The translations under genes and the position numbers were made by a program. The notes below the pieces were generated by a model that saw nothing but the letters and a program-made list of their open reading frames with translations, had not been told where the DNA came from and ran no database searches. Positions 1 through 7,398 of a stretch of 39,041 bases of DNA are shown in pieces; within the stretch, counting starts at the first letter, position 1, and each line of letters begins with the position of its first letter. Origin of the DNA: a virus; the IMG/VR virus record IMGVR_UViG_3300036715_001154, positions 1 to 39,041 of that record; one strand, written 5' to 3'.

Positions 1-398
1 GCTTGCAGTTCCGGGTAGCGTGAAGTCATGGCCTTCAGCAGCGCACCGTGCGGGTCTGGGGGAATGTCAGGAGATGGCGGGCCACCACCCAGTTCATCCG
101 GCGGGCTAGTACCAGCCACGCCATTCTGGGTGTTCATGTAGTCCTTCAACCCTGCAGCCAGCCCAATCTGCCGCTTGTCGGCCAACTGCGCTTGCTTTTC
201 CGTGATGCCTTGATCCGCCTTCGCGTTGAAGTACATCTGGCCCATTTTCGCAAGCGCCTGTCCAATGCCATTGCTCGTCCCCACCACAGGCGTCTGCATG
301 GCCTGCTGCTGCATGACCGCCAGCAGCTTCTGCCGACGAAGCAGGGCGTCTTGTTCGGCTTGGTAGTCGAAATTGTCAGAAGGTGCATGCATTGGCAT
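1..398 (-). CDS. Virion protein, N-terminal part (cut by left window edge)
   Basis: The minus-strand frame opens with ATG at 398 (a second in-frame ATG lies at 392) and stays open for 132 codons to the window edge. The start is 9 nt after the TAA of the upstream 867-aa gene, with a weak AAGG Shine-Dalgarno. The visible part is hydrophilic and rich in Gln, Ala and Lys, with likely helices (LLAVMQQQAM, KAQLADKR-like stretches), then a Gly/Pro-rich stretch near residues 97-116. This helical, Gln-rich N-terminus followed by a flexible linker is typical of podovirus internal virion or ejection proteins downstream of tail genes. I infer it is the N-terminus of the same protein whose C-terminus runs from 39041 to 38205. 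A direct join of the two ends is out of frame, so this is not proven. Confidence 0.6.
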   Translation of the reverse strand, partial: MPMHAPSDNFDYQAEQDALLRRQKLLAVMQQQAMQTPVVGTSNGIGQALAKMGQMYFNAKADQGITEKQAQLADKRQIGLAAGLKDYMNTQNGVAGTSPPDELGGGPPSPDIPPDPHGALLKAMTSRYPELQ

Positions 399-407
399 TT
401 GTAAGCC

Positions 408-3011
408 TTAAAGGGTGCCGAGGTAAGCGCCGCCAAGACTGCCCAAGCCACCGAGCAGTGCGTTATAGCCTGACATTTGACTTTGGTAAGCCGCCATGCC
501 GTAGTTCGCTTGAGCAGTCGCCGCATCGAACAATGGAGCAGGTTGTGCTCCGCTGGTGTAGTAGTTGCTGACGGTCGGCGAAGTGATCTGCGTGCCTGCG
601 CGAAGGGCGTTCAATTCGTTCAGCGGCATGTTGTACATCTGCAACTGCTGGTTCATGTCCTGCTGCGAGGCTTGATTATCGAAGGTCGCAGCAGCCAGAC
701 CTTGTTGGTACAAGGCCGCAGCATTAGAGTTGTCCATCGTCGCCGAGGTCAAGTCCTGGTTGTAGTTGGCCGTGGCGGCTTGATTGAGGGCTTGATCGGC
801 GGAGGTGGCCTGATCGAAGTTATGCGTGAGGTTCGCGTTATTCAAGTTCGTCCCGGCCATCGTTTGGTCGAACTCAGTATTAGCATTGGCGTTGGTGGTG
901 TTCGCCTGCGTGAGGTTCTGGTTATAGACGTTGGTGGCGTTCTGGTTGAGCGTGTTGGTCGCTGTCAGGTTTTGCCCGTAATCCGTCGTCAAGTTGGCAT
1001 TGTTGAGGTTCGTGCCAGTCAAGTTCTGGTTGAACGCTGTGTCCGCGCTGCTGTTCGCCATCTGCGCTGCAGTCAGGTTTTGCCCGTAGTTCGCAGTTGC
1101 ATTAGCGTTGGTGGTGTTCGCCGCGGTTAAGTTCTGCCCATAGTTCGCTGCGGCGTTGGCATTGTTCAGATTGGTGGTCGCCAAGGTCTGATCGAAGTTA
1201 GCCGTGGTGTTGGCGTTCGCCATCTGAGCAGCAGTGAGGTTCTGCCCATAGTTGGCGGTCAAGTTCGAGTTGTTGTAGGCAATGCCGGCCTGCTGCTGCG
1301 CGTAATTAGTGTTCGCGTTGGCGTTGGCGATGTTGGTGTTGGTGACACCTTGCCCGAACAGCGCCGCCTGGTTCTGATTGGCGATGTTGGTCGCGTTTAG
1401 ACCTTGCTGATAATTCGCATCAACCTGATGGTTTTGCAAGTTGGCGTTAGTGATTGCCGCGTCTAGTTTAGCTTTAGCTGCTGTGTCATGTACGCCTGCA
1501 CTCGAAAGGGCTTGCCCAAAGGCGTTCTGAGCGTTCTGGTTGTGCAGGTTTGCCCCTGCCATCCCCTGCGCGTACAGAGCTGCTTGGTTCTGGTTGTAAA
1601 CGGTGTTGACGTCCTTGGCCTGGTTGAAGTTCTGCTGGTTTGCGCCAAGGTAGAAGTTGCCCGCGTTCAGGGCGGTGTTGTTGTTGGCCTGGATCGCTGC
1701 ATTACCGGCATTGAAGGCATTGAGGTCGAATTGCGAGCGATCCAGGCCGAAAGTGTTGTTTGCCGTTTGGCCGGCTTGTGCGAAGGTTCCGCGACCTTGT
1801 GCCTGCGCGAACTGCTGGTTCTGCAACGCCGCCAAGAGCTGGGTCTGCCGCGACTCTTCCTGTCCGCCAGTGAGCACAGCTTGCATCAGCGCATCATTGT
1901 GGGAGCGATTGAGCGCGTCCATCTGCTGGTTGTAGGCCGCTGTTCCGACCTCAACCCCACTGTTAAGCAGTTGCGTGCGCATTTGCTGCGCTTGAAGCTC
2001 GAACTGCGGTTGCAGGCGACTCATGATCGCCGCTTCCACAGCAGGCCGAGTGGAGCTGTCCACTACTGGCACATTGCCAGCATCACCGAAGGTTGTGTCA
2101 ACTTGACCGGGGTTGAAGCTGCCGGTCGGGGCGTTGGTGTTGGAGTGCTGGAGCTGTGCCAAGTACGCGTTTATGTTGGCGTAGGGGCCTGCTTGAAGGT
2201 TGGCAAAGTTGGAAGTATTCGGAGCGTCAACGAACTGCCCTGCGGTGCTTGCAACACCACCGGCGAAGCCATCAGCAATAACCCCCTTGGAGTAGCCACT
2301 GGCAGGCCCAGGTCCACCGACGAAGTTAGAAGTTCCGGGGCCACCGATCAAACTTGCAGGACCAGCGGCAGAGGCATAATTGACAGCCCCTGGCGCTCCG
2401 GTGTAGGAAGCTGCTGCAGGGCCAGAAGTATAGTTAACAGCCCCCGGTGCGCTGACATAACCCGCAGCCCCGGGAGCGGCGGTGTGCTGGACAGCGCCTG
2501 GCGCCGAGGAGTAATTTACAGCTCCGGGAGCGGCTGTGTAGGTAGCAGCATTTGGAGTGCCAACATGAGTCGCAGCATCCGGCGCGCTGTTGTAGTTGAC
2601 AGCCCCTGGCATCGCCGTGTAGCCAACGGCTGCCGGCGCACCGACAAAGGTCGAACCAGCCGGAGCATACTCGGTGGGGTGCGCTGTGGACTGGAACGGC
2701 GTCGAGAGCTGCGTCCCGACAGCATTCAGTTGAGCCTGCCCGGTTTGCAGCAGACTGTTAGTGATGTTCTGCGTCGCGTCCAGCGTCTGCTGCGACGCCG
2801 GAGACAGGTTGGTCGTCTGTGTGTAGTCGCCGACTTGCGGGTTGGCCGGGTCCGCTCCAGCTCGCAACGTGTAGCTGATGTCACCGTAAGGGCCAACTTG
2901 GTTGACCCGATTCATCGCATTGTTTGCGACTGCGGTATCGAGGCTGGCCTGCCCCTGTGCAGTGGCAGCTGCCGCGTAATCAGGCGGTGGTGGGGCGCTG
3001 GGCTTTGACAA
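408..3011 (-). CDS. 867-aa repeat-containing virion/tail protein, TTG start
   Basis: This is an 867-aa protein opening MSKPSAPPPPDYAAAA, an opening seen in phage proteins annotated as tail or tail-fibre-domain proteins. The start codon is TTG at 3011, supported by a strong AAGGAG seven bases upstream; no ATG fits the N-terminus. Residues ~117-233 are 13 tandem 9-residue units of the form P-G-A-V-N-Y-x-S-A. Residues ~320-400 are a Gln-rich helical segment. Residues ~531-782 are 14 tandem 18-residue units built on A-N-Y-G-Q-N-L-T. The C-terminus ends in a Gly-rich segment (GGLGSLGGAYLG). No signal peptide or enzyme motif is visible. It overlaps the acetyltransferase gene by 32 nt in the late operon, between tail and ejection-protein genes. 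The role is inferred as an extended virion component, possibly an ejected or tail-associated rod. Confidence 0.75.
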   Translation of the reverse strand: MSKPSAPPPPDYAAAATAQGQASLDTAVANNAMNRVNQVGPYGDISYTLRAGADPANPQVGDYTQTTNLSPASQQTLDATQNITNSLLQTGQAQLNAVGTQLSTPFQSTAHPTEYAPAGSTFVGAPAAVGYTAMPGAVNYNSAPDAATHVGTPNAATYTAAPGAVNYSSAPGAVQHTAAPGAAGYVSAPGAVNYTSGPAAASYTGAPGAVNYASAAGPASLIGGPGTSNFVGGPGPASGYSKGVIADGFAGGVASTAGQFVDAPNTSNFANLQAGPYANINAYLAQLQHSNTNAPTGSFNPGQVDTTFGDAGNVPVVDSSTRPAVEAAIMSRLQPQFELQAQQMRTQLLNSGVEVGTAAYNQQMDALNRSHNDALMQAVLTGGQEESRQTQLLAALQNQQFAQAQGRGTFAQAGQTANNTFGLDRSQFDLNAFNAGNAAIQANNNTALNAGNFYLGANQQNFNQAKDVNTVYNQNQAALYAQGMAGANLHNQNAQNAFGQALSSAGVHDTAAKAKLDAAITNANLQNHQVDANYQQGLNATNIANQNQAALFGQGVTNTNIANANANTNYAQQQAGIAYNNSNLTANYGQNLTAAQMANANTTANFDQTLATTNLNNANAAANYGQNLTAANTTNANATANYGQNLTAAQMANSSADTAFNQNLTGTNLNNANLTTDYGQNLTATNTLNQNATNVYNQNLTQANTTNANANTEFDQTMAGTNLNNANLTHNFDQATSADQALNQAATANYNQDLTSATMDNSNAAALYQQGLAAATFDNQASQQDMNQQLQMYNMPLNELNALRAGTQITSPTVSNYYTSGAQPAPLFDAATAQANYGMAAYQSQMSGYNALLGGLGSLGGAYLGTL
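666..1421 (-). repeat. 14 x 54-bp coding repeat (18-residue units)
   Basis: Fourteen contiguous 18-residue units run from about residue 531 to 782. The consensus is A-N-Y-G-Q-N-L-T-A-x-N-x-x-N-A-N-A-T, with an aromatic (Y/F) at position 3, Q at position 5 and N near positions 11 and 14. There are no gaps across 756 nt. Eighteen residues equal exactly five turns of an alpha helix, so each unit would present the same face. Confidence 0.92.
2313..2663 (-). repeat. 13 x 27-bp coding repeat (9-residue units)
   Basis: Within the 867-aa protein, 13 consecutive 9-residue units follow each other with no insertions: PAGSTFVGA, PAAVGYTAM, PGAVNYNSA, PDAATHVGT, PNAATYTAA, PGAVNYSSA and so on to PGTSNFVGG. 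Proline begins 12 of the 13 units, an aromatic or His usually stands at position 6 and a small residue at position 9. The fixed period suggests a Pro-rich extended or beta-turn rod. Confidence 0.9.
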
Positions 3012-3447
3012 GACTTGACTCCTTCACACTCAGACTAAGCCAACGGCACTTTTCGCGGGTCATACTATAGACCAGCAAGGCACCATCGGGATGGGCTTCG
3101 TTGAGGGTCGCCTCAAGCTCAAAACCAACGTGTTCATCAAACCGCTTTGCAGCGGAGTTCCCGGACCCTACGAGTCCGAGGATTTTCTTCACACCAAGCT
3201 GGTTGAAGGGATAATCGAAGGTGACGGCTAGTAACGCCTTGCTCACCCAATTCGCGCCAGGGAGAGCTGCAACGTGCATCTGCACACTGGCCCCATTCCA
3301 CGAATCGAACAGAATCCCTGCAATCAACCTACCATCACTGTCAACCACGCCGAAAGTGCTGCCGCGGCCTGGGATCCATTTTGCCCCCTGCTGTGCCAGC
3401 ACCCATTGACCTACGAGGTCATCGGCACCAAGGAGAATTTTCGTCAC
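2980..3447 (-). CDS. GNAT-family N-acetyltransferase
   Basis: This 155-aa protein has the layout of a single GNAT domain. A central beta strand (LIAGILFDSW) is followed by QMHVAAL and a helix (SKALLAVTFDYPFNQLG). The C-terminal signature V-G-S-G-N-S-A-A-K-R-F-D-E-H-V-G-F at residues ~93-109 matches the acetyl-CoA-contacting asparagine/helix and the G-F turn of GNAT enzymes. The start is GTG at 3447, whose GTGA overlaps the TGA of the stabilization-like gene, so the two are translationally coupled. Such acetyltransferases recur in the tail-gene block of podoviruses; the substrate is not known and the sequence does not reveal it. It could modify a virion protein or a host protein. Confidence 0.85.
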   Translation of the reverse strand: MTKILLGADDLVGQWVLAQQGAKWIPGRGSTFGVVDSDGRLIAGILFDSWNGASVQMHVAALPGANWVSKALLAVTFDYPFNQLGVKKILGLVGSGNSAAKRFDEHVGFELEATLNEAHPDGALLVYSMTREKCRWLSLSVKESSLVKAQRPTTA

Positions 3448-5009
3448 CCCTGTATCGCTCCGACTTCGTAAACGTAATCAATTGACGACCATTGCATCGT
3501 AACGTCCTTGCCCATCACGCGCAAGCGTAGAGCTAGGACATAGCCTTCTTTGCATGATACAGTGCGCCAATCTTGGTTGGTCTTGGGAAGGGAGGCCCAC
3601 AAAGACCCGTTCCAGAGAGCAGTCCCCCACAGTGATACCGGGTTGCCACTGAATACCGGAGCGTCGTAAGTGAGGTTGTCTTCGAAGTCCACATCAACTT
3701 CAGTATTGATGGCAATGCTGCCCTGAGTTTGAGCGACCAACCGTAGCAGCTGCAACTGTTTGGTGTAGCTCCGCGGGCTGAGGTAGATCGGGGCAATCTT
3801 GCAGTAGGCAGTGATTGGCAAGCCGAAGTCGTTCTGGCCGACCCAAGCCTTGCAGATGCGGCTGCCAACCCCCATGTAAAGGTCGTCGCCCATCAGCTCG
3901 AAGCAAGTCGCATCCCAGCCAGTGAAGCGGCACCAGGCTTGAGTCACCAAATTCATGACATACTGATGGCTGCTGTCGAAACTCACCAGCGGGATGTTGA
4001 CGATGAGCAGGTTGTCAGCAGGACTGACGATGGTCTGCCAGCCGGTGTTTGCGCCATAAACGGTTGTGGCATCGGCGAAGGCCTGATTGATGGTAGAACT
4101 GACCGTGCCCTCGGGCTTTACCTGCCCCAAGTTCAAGGCCTTCGACAGCGACCACAGGCCAGTCGTGGACAGGTAAAGCAAGTCCCCACCGAACTTGGTT
4201 AGGCAAGTTGAGCCAAGGGGTGTACCGAGGTCATACACCCCTTGAAGCGCCCAGGTGCCGCTGATGCTTGGGTCGATGCCCTTATAGACGGCAACTTGCC
4301 CCTCGCTAGTCACAAACACTGTATAGTCGTCAGAGCCAGTGCCGCCATCAAAGGTCCAGTTCCCCATCGCAATCAGTGAACCGCCCTTGTTGAACAGGGC
4401 GCCCAAGGGGAAAGCGCTTACACTACCCAAGATCTGATCTACCGGCAGGTAGTAGAAGATCATCGAGTTCTTTTGGATAAAGTACAGTGCGCGCTTGAAG
4501 CTGTTGATGAAGCTGATGGTGTTGGTTTGGAGGAAGTTCGCGCTGCCACTGATCGCGAGCTGATCGACGATGCTCCATACAGTCCCGTTGAAGTACTGCG
4601 CCGAGTCCACACCGTTGACACTGATCAGAAACGATCCGCCGGTAGTGTTGAAGTTGACGTGTTTGCACAAGCCACTAGTTAGCGGGCTGGCCAAAGCCCC
4701 AAGTGCTCCTGTTGCAGTCACATCGTAGATGCCACCGTCTAGACACGCGAAGAGCTTGCTGCCGTTAGTCCCACGCCATGCCATCAAGTGCTTCGGGCGA
4801 GTGGGAAGGCCTGTTACCCAGTCAATCGCGCCCTTCCGTATGTCCACTGTTTTGGCGGTCGGGAAGAAGTTGTCCAACTGCAGCGCATACTGCGGCGCCA
4901 TTGAAGCTTGCGGATCGCGAGTATTCCAGCCACCGATTGGCGCTGGGCAGCTAATGTCACGACTGATTGGCCCCTTGGAGGCGAGCTTATTCTTTGCAGG
5001 AAAGCGCAT
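3444..5009 (-). CDS. Virion structural protein, phage stabilization (P22 gp10-like) type
   Basis: This 521-aa protein opens with A-P-I-G-G-W-N-T-R-D-P, then a Pro/aromatic stretch L-D-N-F-F-P and R-K-G, the N-terminal signature of a common podovirus tail-machine protein. The rest is beta-rich with recurring W/G/F spacing (for example YDVTATGALGA, GNWTFDGGTG, YLSTTGLWSL), suggesting a beta-propeller-like fold. P22 gp10, which extends and seals the tail tube, is the nearest functional analogue by gene order (it follows the adaptor). A strong AAGGAG lies five bases before ATG 5009. I infer it is the tail nozzle or head-completion factor; family membership is more secure than the exact role. Confidence 0.7.
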   Translation of the reverse strand: MRFPAKNKLASKGPISRDISCPAPIGGWNTRDPQASMAPQYALQLDNFFPTAKTVDIRKGAIDWVTGLPTRPKHLMAWRGTNGSKLFACLDGGIYDVTATGALGALASPLTSGLCKHVNFNTTGGSFLISVNGVDSAQYFNGTVWSIVDQLAISGSANFLQTNTISFINSFKRALYFIQKNSMIFYYLPVDQILGSVSAFPLGALFNKGGSLIAMGNWTFDGGTGSDDYTVFVTSEGQVAVYKGIDPSISGTWALQGVYDLGTPLGSTCLTKFGGDLLYLSTTGLWSLSKALNLGQVKPEGTVSSTINQAFADATTVYGANTGWQTIVSPADNLLIVNIPLVSFDSSHQYVMNLVTQAWCRFTGWDATCFELMGDDLYMGVGSRICKAWVGQNDFGLPITAYCKIAPIYLSPRSYTKQLQLLRLVAQTQGSIAINTEVDVDFEDNLTYDAPVFSGNPVSLWGTALWNGSLWASLPKTNQDWRTVSCKEGYVLALRLRVMGKDVTMQWSSIDYVYEVGAIQG

Positions 5010-5018
5010 TGCGGCTCC

Positions 5019-5738
5019 TTATGGCAACGGCCAAGAGCCAGGCGACACCACCACCCCTGGCTGCATACGGTCGCTGGTGCCGTCAAGGCGAGCGACTTCT
5101 GGGGCGTTGTCACGATTAAGCTTGCTCGCGATCATGCGCTCGTAAGCGGTGAAAGCCTCGGCGTACTCGAATCCTTTGGCCGCTGGCCACGCCCAGCTGA
5201 GGTAAGCCAAGGGCAAATCATCGCCCATAATGCTGTAGTCAGTATCGGCGGTCCAGAATTTCTTGAGGGTGCCACCAGCATCCTTCACGAACCAAGAGCT
5301 GAAATACTCGAAGGCCAAGATGTGACCAGCCGTTGGAGCTGGGTTCATCAACAGATTGCCGTTGCGCAGCCGAAAGCGGTACAGCGGACCAGTGAAGTTG
5401 AGGGCTTTGCGGGTTTGCCATTCGCTCGGGCTGACACCACCGGCCAAAGGCAAGCGCAAGGTACGGTCATAGACGGTTTCGAGCAGTATCCCCTCAAAGC
5501 CACTTGGCGCGATGGTGTCAATAGAACCCTGATTTTCGGCGGCAAGCATCGTCCAAAGAGCCTCCACCGAATTAGCCTGAAAAGCCTTACGAGTGATCAG
5601 GTCGCGGTTGAAGGCCTGAAGCAAACCCACGATCTGCACGATCTGACGATCGGAGCTGCTGAGAGCTGCCGAGGGGACAGGAAGGCCACGCTCTGCCGCG
5701 AACGATTGAACAATCTGAATCAGGGTTTGCGTGGCCAT
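5019..5738 (-). CDS. Head-to-tail adaptor-like protein
   Basis: This 239-aa protein begins with helical MATQTLIQIVQSFAAERG and contains D-R-Q-I-V-Q-I-V-G-L-L-Q-A-F-N-R-D-L near residue 30, then a beta-rich middle with RFRLRNGNLLMNPAP. The profile is that of phage adaptor proteins (P22 gp4 / SU10-type) that bind the portal ring underside. ATG 5738 is preceded by AAAGGA at five bases. It sits between a conserved phage protein and the stabilization-like gene, with 9-nt gaps on both sides. The role is assigned from family and synteny, with no catalytic motifs visible. Confidence 0.7.
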   Translation of the reverse strand: MATQTLIQIVQSFAAERGLPVPSAALSSSDRQIVQIVGLLQAFNRDLITRKAFQANSVEALWTMLAAENQGSIDTIAPSGFEGILLETVYDRTLRLPLAGGVSPSEWQTRKALNFTGPLYRFRLRNGNLLMNPAPTAGHILAFEYFSSWFVKDAGGTLKKFWTADTDYSIMGDDLPLAYLSWAWPAAKGFEYAEAFTAYERMIASKLNRDNAPEVARLDGTSDRMQPGVVVSPGSWPLP

Positions 5739-5747
5739 ACAGATCCT

Positions 5748-6368
5748 TTAAGCAGTAGCAGTTGCCTTAGTGGCTTTCGGCGAGAGTGCGGCGATTTGAG
5801 CTTGCAACTCGGTGTTGCGCTTGAGCAGGTCCGCGTTCGTCTCGGTTAGCTGACGACTGGAAACTTCCAGCGCTGTCATGCGCTCTGCAAGCTTCGATCC
5901 GTCGGACCCAGCCGTATCCAGCCAGGCCTTTGCCTTGTCCTTCAGCGTTCGACCGCCCATGCCCAGGCGCCTGATCAGCTCTTCGTTGGCCGCGGCGAGG
6001 TCTTCCACCGTGCGCACCTTCAACAGCAGCAAGTTCTCGACCTGCGCCGGCGTCAACAGGGGCCAGTTGCGAACACTGGTGCCCGTTTCGGGGATGTCTC
6101 TGCCCTCTTCCCAGGCTTTGTAGGCTTCCTTGTAGGCTTTCACCCAGGTCGGCAGCATCCGCTCTTGCTTTACAGCTTCGTCGAGCTGCGGAAACCACTC
6201 ATCCACACGACGCTCCAGCCGATCCTTGGACCCATGCGGCGTCACCAGTGCATAGTGCACATCCTTCATGACTGCTTGGCCTGCCTTGATGGTAGCCTCG
6301 CGGTCTTCTTCGGCCTTCGCTACGAACGAAACATAAGGCGGTCGCGCCTCTTGTTGACTGAGGGACAT
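5748..6368 (-). CDS. Conserved phage protein of unknown function with C-terminal coiled coil
   Basis: This 206-aa protein has a conserved-looking core (P-P-Y-V-S-F near residue 10, then V-H-Y-A-L-V-T-P-H-G-S-K-D at ~37-49). A region with N-G/T-S-V-R-N-W-P-L-L-T-P-A-Q-V and G-M-G-G-R-T-L-K-D-K-A follows, resembling a helix-hairpin-helix-like element. The last ~50 residues form a Leu/Gln/Ala coiled coil ending in a Lys/Thr/Ala tail. I know this family from many podovirus and siphovirus genomes as an uncharacterised protein near the head genes. It is the first gene downstream of the intrinsic terminator at 6387-6428, so it may be transcribed at a lower level than the capsid genes. GGAG lies six bases before ATG. 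Confidence 0.75.
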   Translation of the reverse strand: MSLSQQEARPPYVSFVAKAEEDREATIKAGQAVMKDVHYALVTPHGSKDRLERRVDEWFPQLDEAVKQERMLPTWVKAYKEAYKAWEEGRDIPETGTSVRNWPLLTPAQVENLLLLKVRTVEDLAAANEELIRRLGMGGRTLKDKAKAWLDTAGSDGSKLAERMTALEVSSRQLTETNADLLKRNTELQAQIAALSPKATKATATA

Positions 6369-6386
6369 TCAAATCTCCAGGTTGAT

Positions 6387-6428
6387 AAAAAAACGCCTCA
6401 CCCGGCAGGAACATAACCGGGTGAGGCG
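6387..6428 (-). terminator. Intrinsic terminator inside the late operon
   Basis: Read on the minus strand, a perfect 12-bp stem (arms 6417-6428 and 6394-6405, CGCCTCACCCGG against its complement) encloses an 11-nt loop and is followed at once by seven T residues (6393-6387). It lies after the 46-aa gene and before the 206-aa gene. It would let the capsid genes be expressed above the downstream tail genes through partial read-through. Confidence 0.9.
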
Positions 6429-6442
6429 ACCTTTGGCCCTTG

Positions 6443-6583
6443 TCAGGCCGTCGGGTTCGGGGACGCTGCAGGTGGGGGCAGCGTGTAAGCCTCGGCGACG
6501 GCCTTGGCCCAGTCTTCCGCGTCGGGGTTGCTGTTGACAGTAGCAATGGCCAAGGCCAGAGCTTGAACTTCCTCTTTAGTCAT
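6443..6583 (-). CDS. Small acidic protein (46 aa), unknown function
   Basis: A short ORF with ATG at 6583 and TGA at 6443. AAGGAC stands seven bases upstream and the preceding gene stops only 9 nt away. The product opens MTKEEVQALALAIATV, then N-P-D-A-E-D-W and a helical A-K-A-V-A-E-A-Y, and ends in a Pro/Ala tail. It fills the only gap between the decoration-like gene and the terminator. I do not recognise it. Its place next to the capsid genes suggests a minor head component or assembly factor. Confidence 0.65.
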   Translation of the reverse strand: MTKEEVQALALAIATVNSNPDAEDWAKAVAEAYTLPPPAASPNPTA

Positions 6584-6592
6584 GATGAGTCC

Positions 6593-7336
6593 TTAGGTGA
6601 TGGCGCCCTGAGCGAACGGCCGGTTCAGGTGTGCGACGTTGTAGAAGATCGTCGCGTTGTTGTAGGTGCAGGTGATGTTGCCTGTCACTGCGGCACTGTT
6701 CGCGACGCTCACGCTGATCGTGCGGCCGTCTGCGGAAATGCTGGTGAGGATGGCTGCTGCCCCCACACCAGTGCCGCTCATGTAGCCGCCGACAATGAAG
6801 CCGTTGCTATCCACCACCGTGAAGAACTTGTCACCGGAGTTACCCTGCACAGAAGCCTTCACCACGGTCGTCGTCGCAGCTGCGGCAATACGCGCGTTGA
6901 CGATCTGCTTGCCGGCGGCGAGGGCACCGCCTTGACCAGCCGCCGCGATGGAGAAGGTCGTGTCCGCAGCCACCGAGGCATTGCAGTTGACCGGCACCAG
7001 ACCGCTGACGCAGAACCAGCCGAACTGTGTGTCCGCCAAGGCCAGCATCGCCACACAGACTGGACGGCCCATGATGGTGACGTTGGTAACTTCAAGCGCC
7101 ACAATGTCCCACTGCTTGGTCGTCGCGTTAAAGACTGGCGCGAACTGGCACAGGCCGAACTGGCGGATCGCGCCCGAGGCCTTCGCGTACAGGAACTCAC
7201 CGGCACCCCACCAGGGGTCGTAGGCGCCGACGATTTCGCCGCTGGACATACCATTACGTTGAGTAGTGTCAGCAACACCACCCCCATAGGGCAGGATTTG
7301 AGCTGCGCCGACGTCAGCATTCAAGAGAGCATACAT
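6593..7336 (-). CDS. Virion protein, possible capsid decoration protein
   Basis: This 247-aa protein starts at the ATG at 7336 (MYALLNADVGAAQILPYGGG). The frame is open to a TTG at 7375, but that would place a hairpin at the start, so I prefer the ATG. The sequence is beta-rich, Ala/Gly/Thr/Val-heavy and has few charged residues. An immunoglobulin-like or beta-sandwich C-terminal half contains S-G-T-G-V-G-A and D-G-R-T-I-S-V-S-V. It follows the major capsid gene directly, where podoviruses often carry a decoration or cement protein. Function is inferred from position and composition, not from a recognised motif. Confidence 0.55.
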   Translation of the reverse strand: MYALLNADVGAAQILPYGGGVADTTQRNGMSSGEIVGAYDPWWGAGEFLYAKASGAIRQFGLCQFAPVFNATTKQWDIVALEVTNVTIMGRPVCVAMLALADTQFGWFCVSGLVPVNCNASVAADTTFSIAAAGQGGALAAGKQIVNARIAAAATTTVVKASVQGNSGDKFFTVVDSNGFIVGGYMSGTGVGAAAILTSISADGRTISVSVANSAAVTGNITCTYNNATIFYNVAHLNRPFAQGAIT

Positions 7337-7372
7337 GATGTGTTTCCAGTATAAAAGAGTGTTTTGGGGTCG

Positions 7373-7390
7373 CAATACCCGAGGGTATTG
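7373..7390 (-). other. Hairpin between capsid gene and next gene
   Basis: CAATACC and GGTATTG form a perfect 7-bp stem around a 4-nt loop just after the major capsid stop. There is no following T-run, so it is more likely an mRNA processing or 3'-stability element, or a weak pause site, than a strong terminator. Confidence 0.5.
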
Positions 7391-7398
7391 GGAGCATG

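Noticed and set aside
1488-3008. Long plus-strand ORF (506 aa) opposite the repeat protein
   Set aside because: It is the mirror of a repetitive GC-rich coding region, has no ribosome site and shows no known motif; the minus-strand protein has clear repeats and a strong AAGGAG start.
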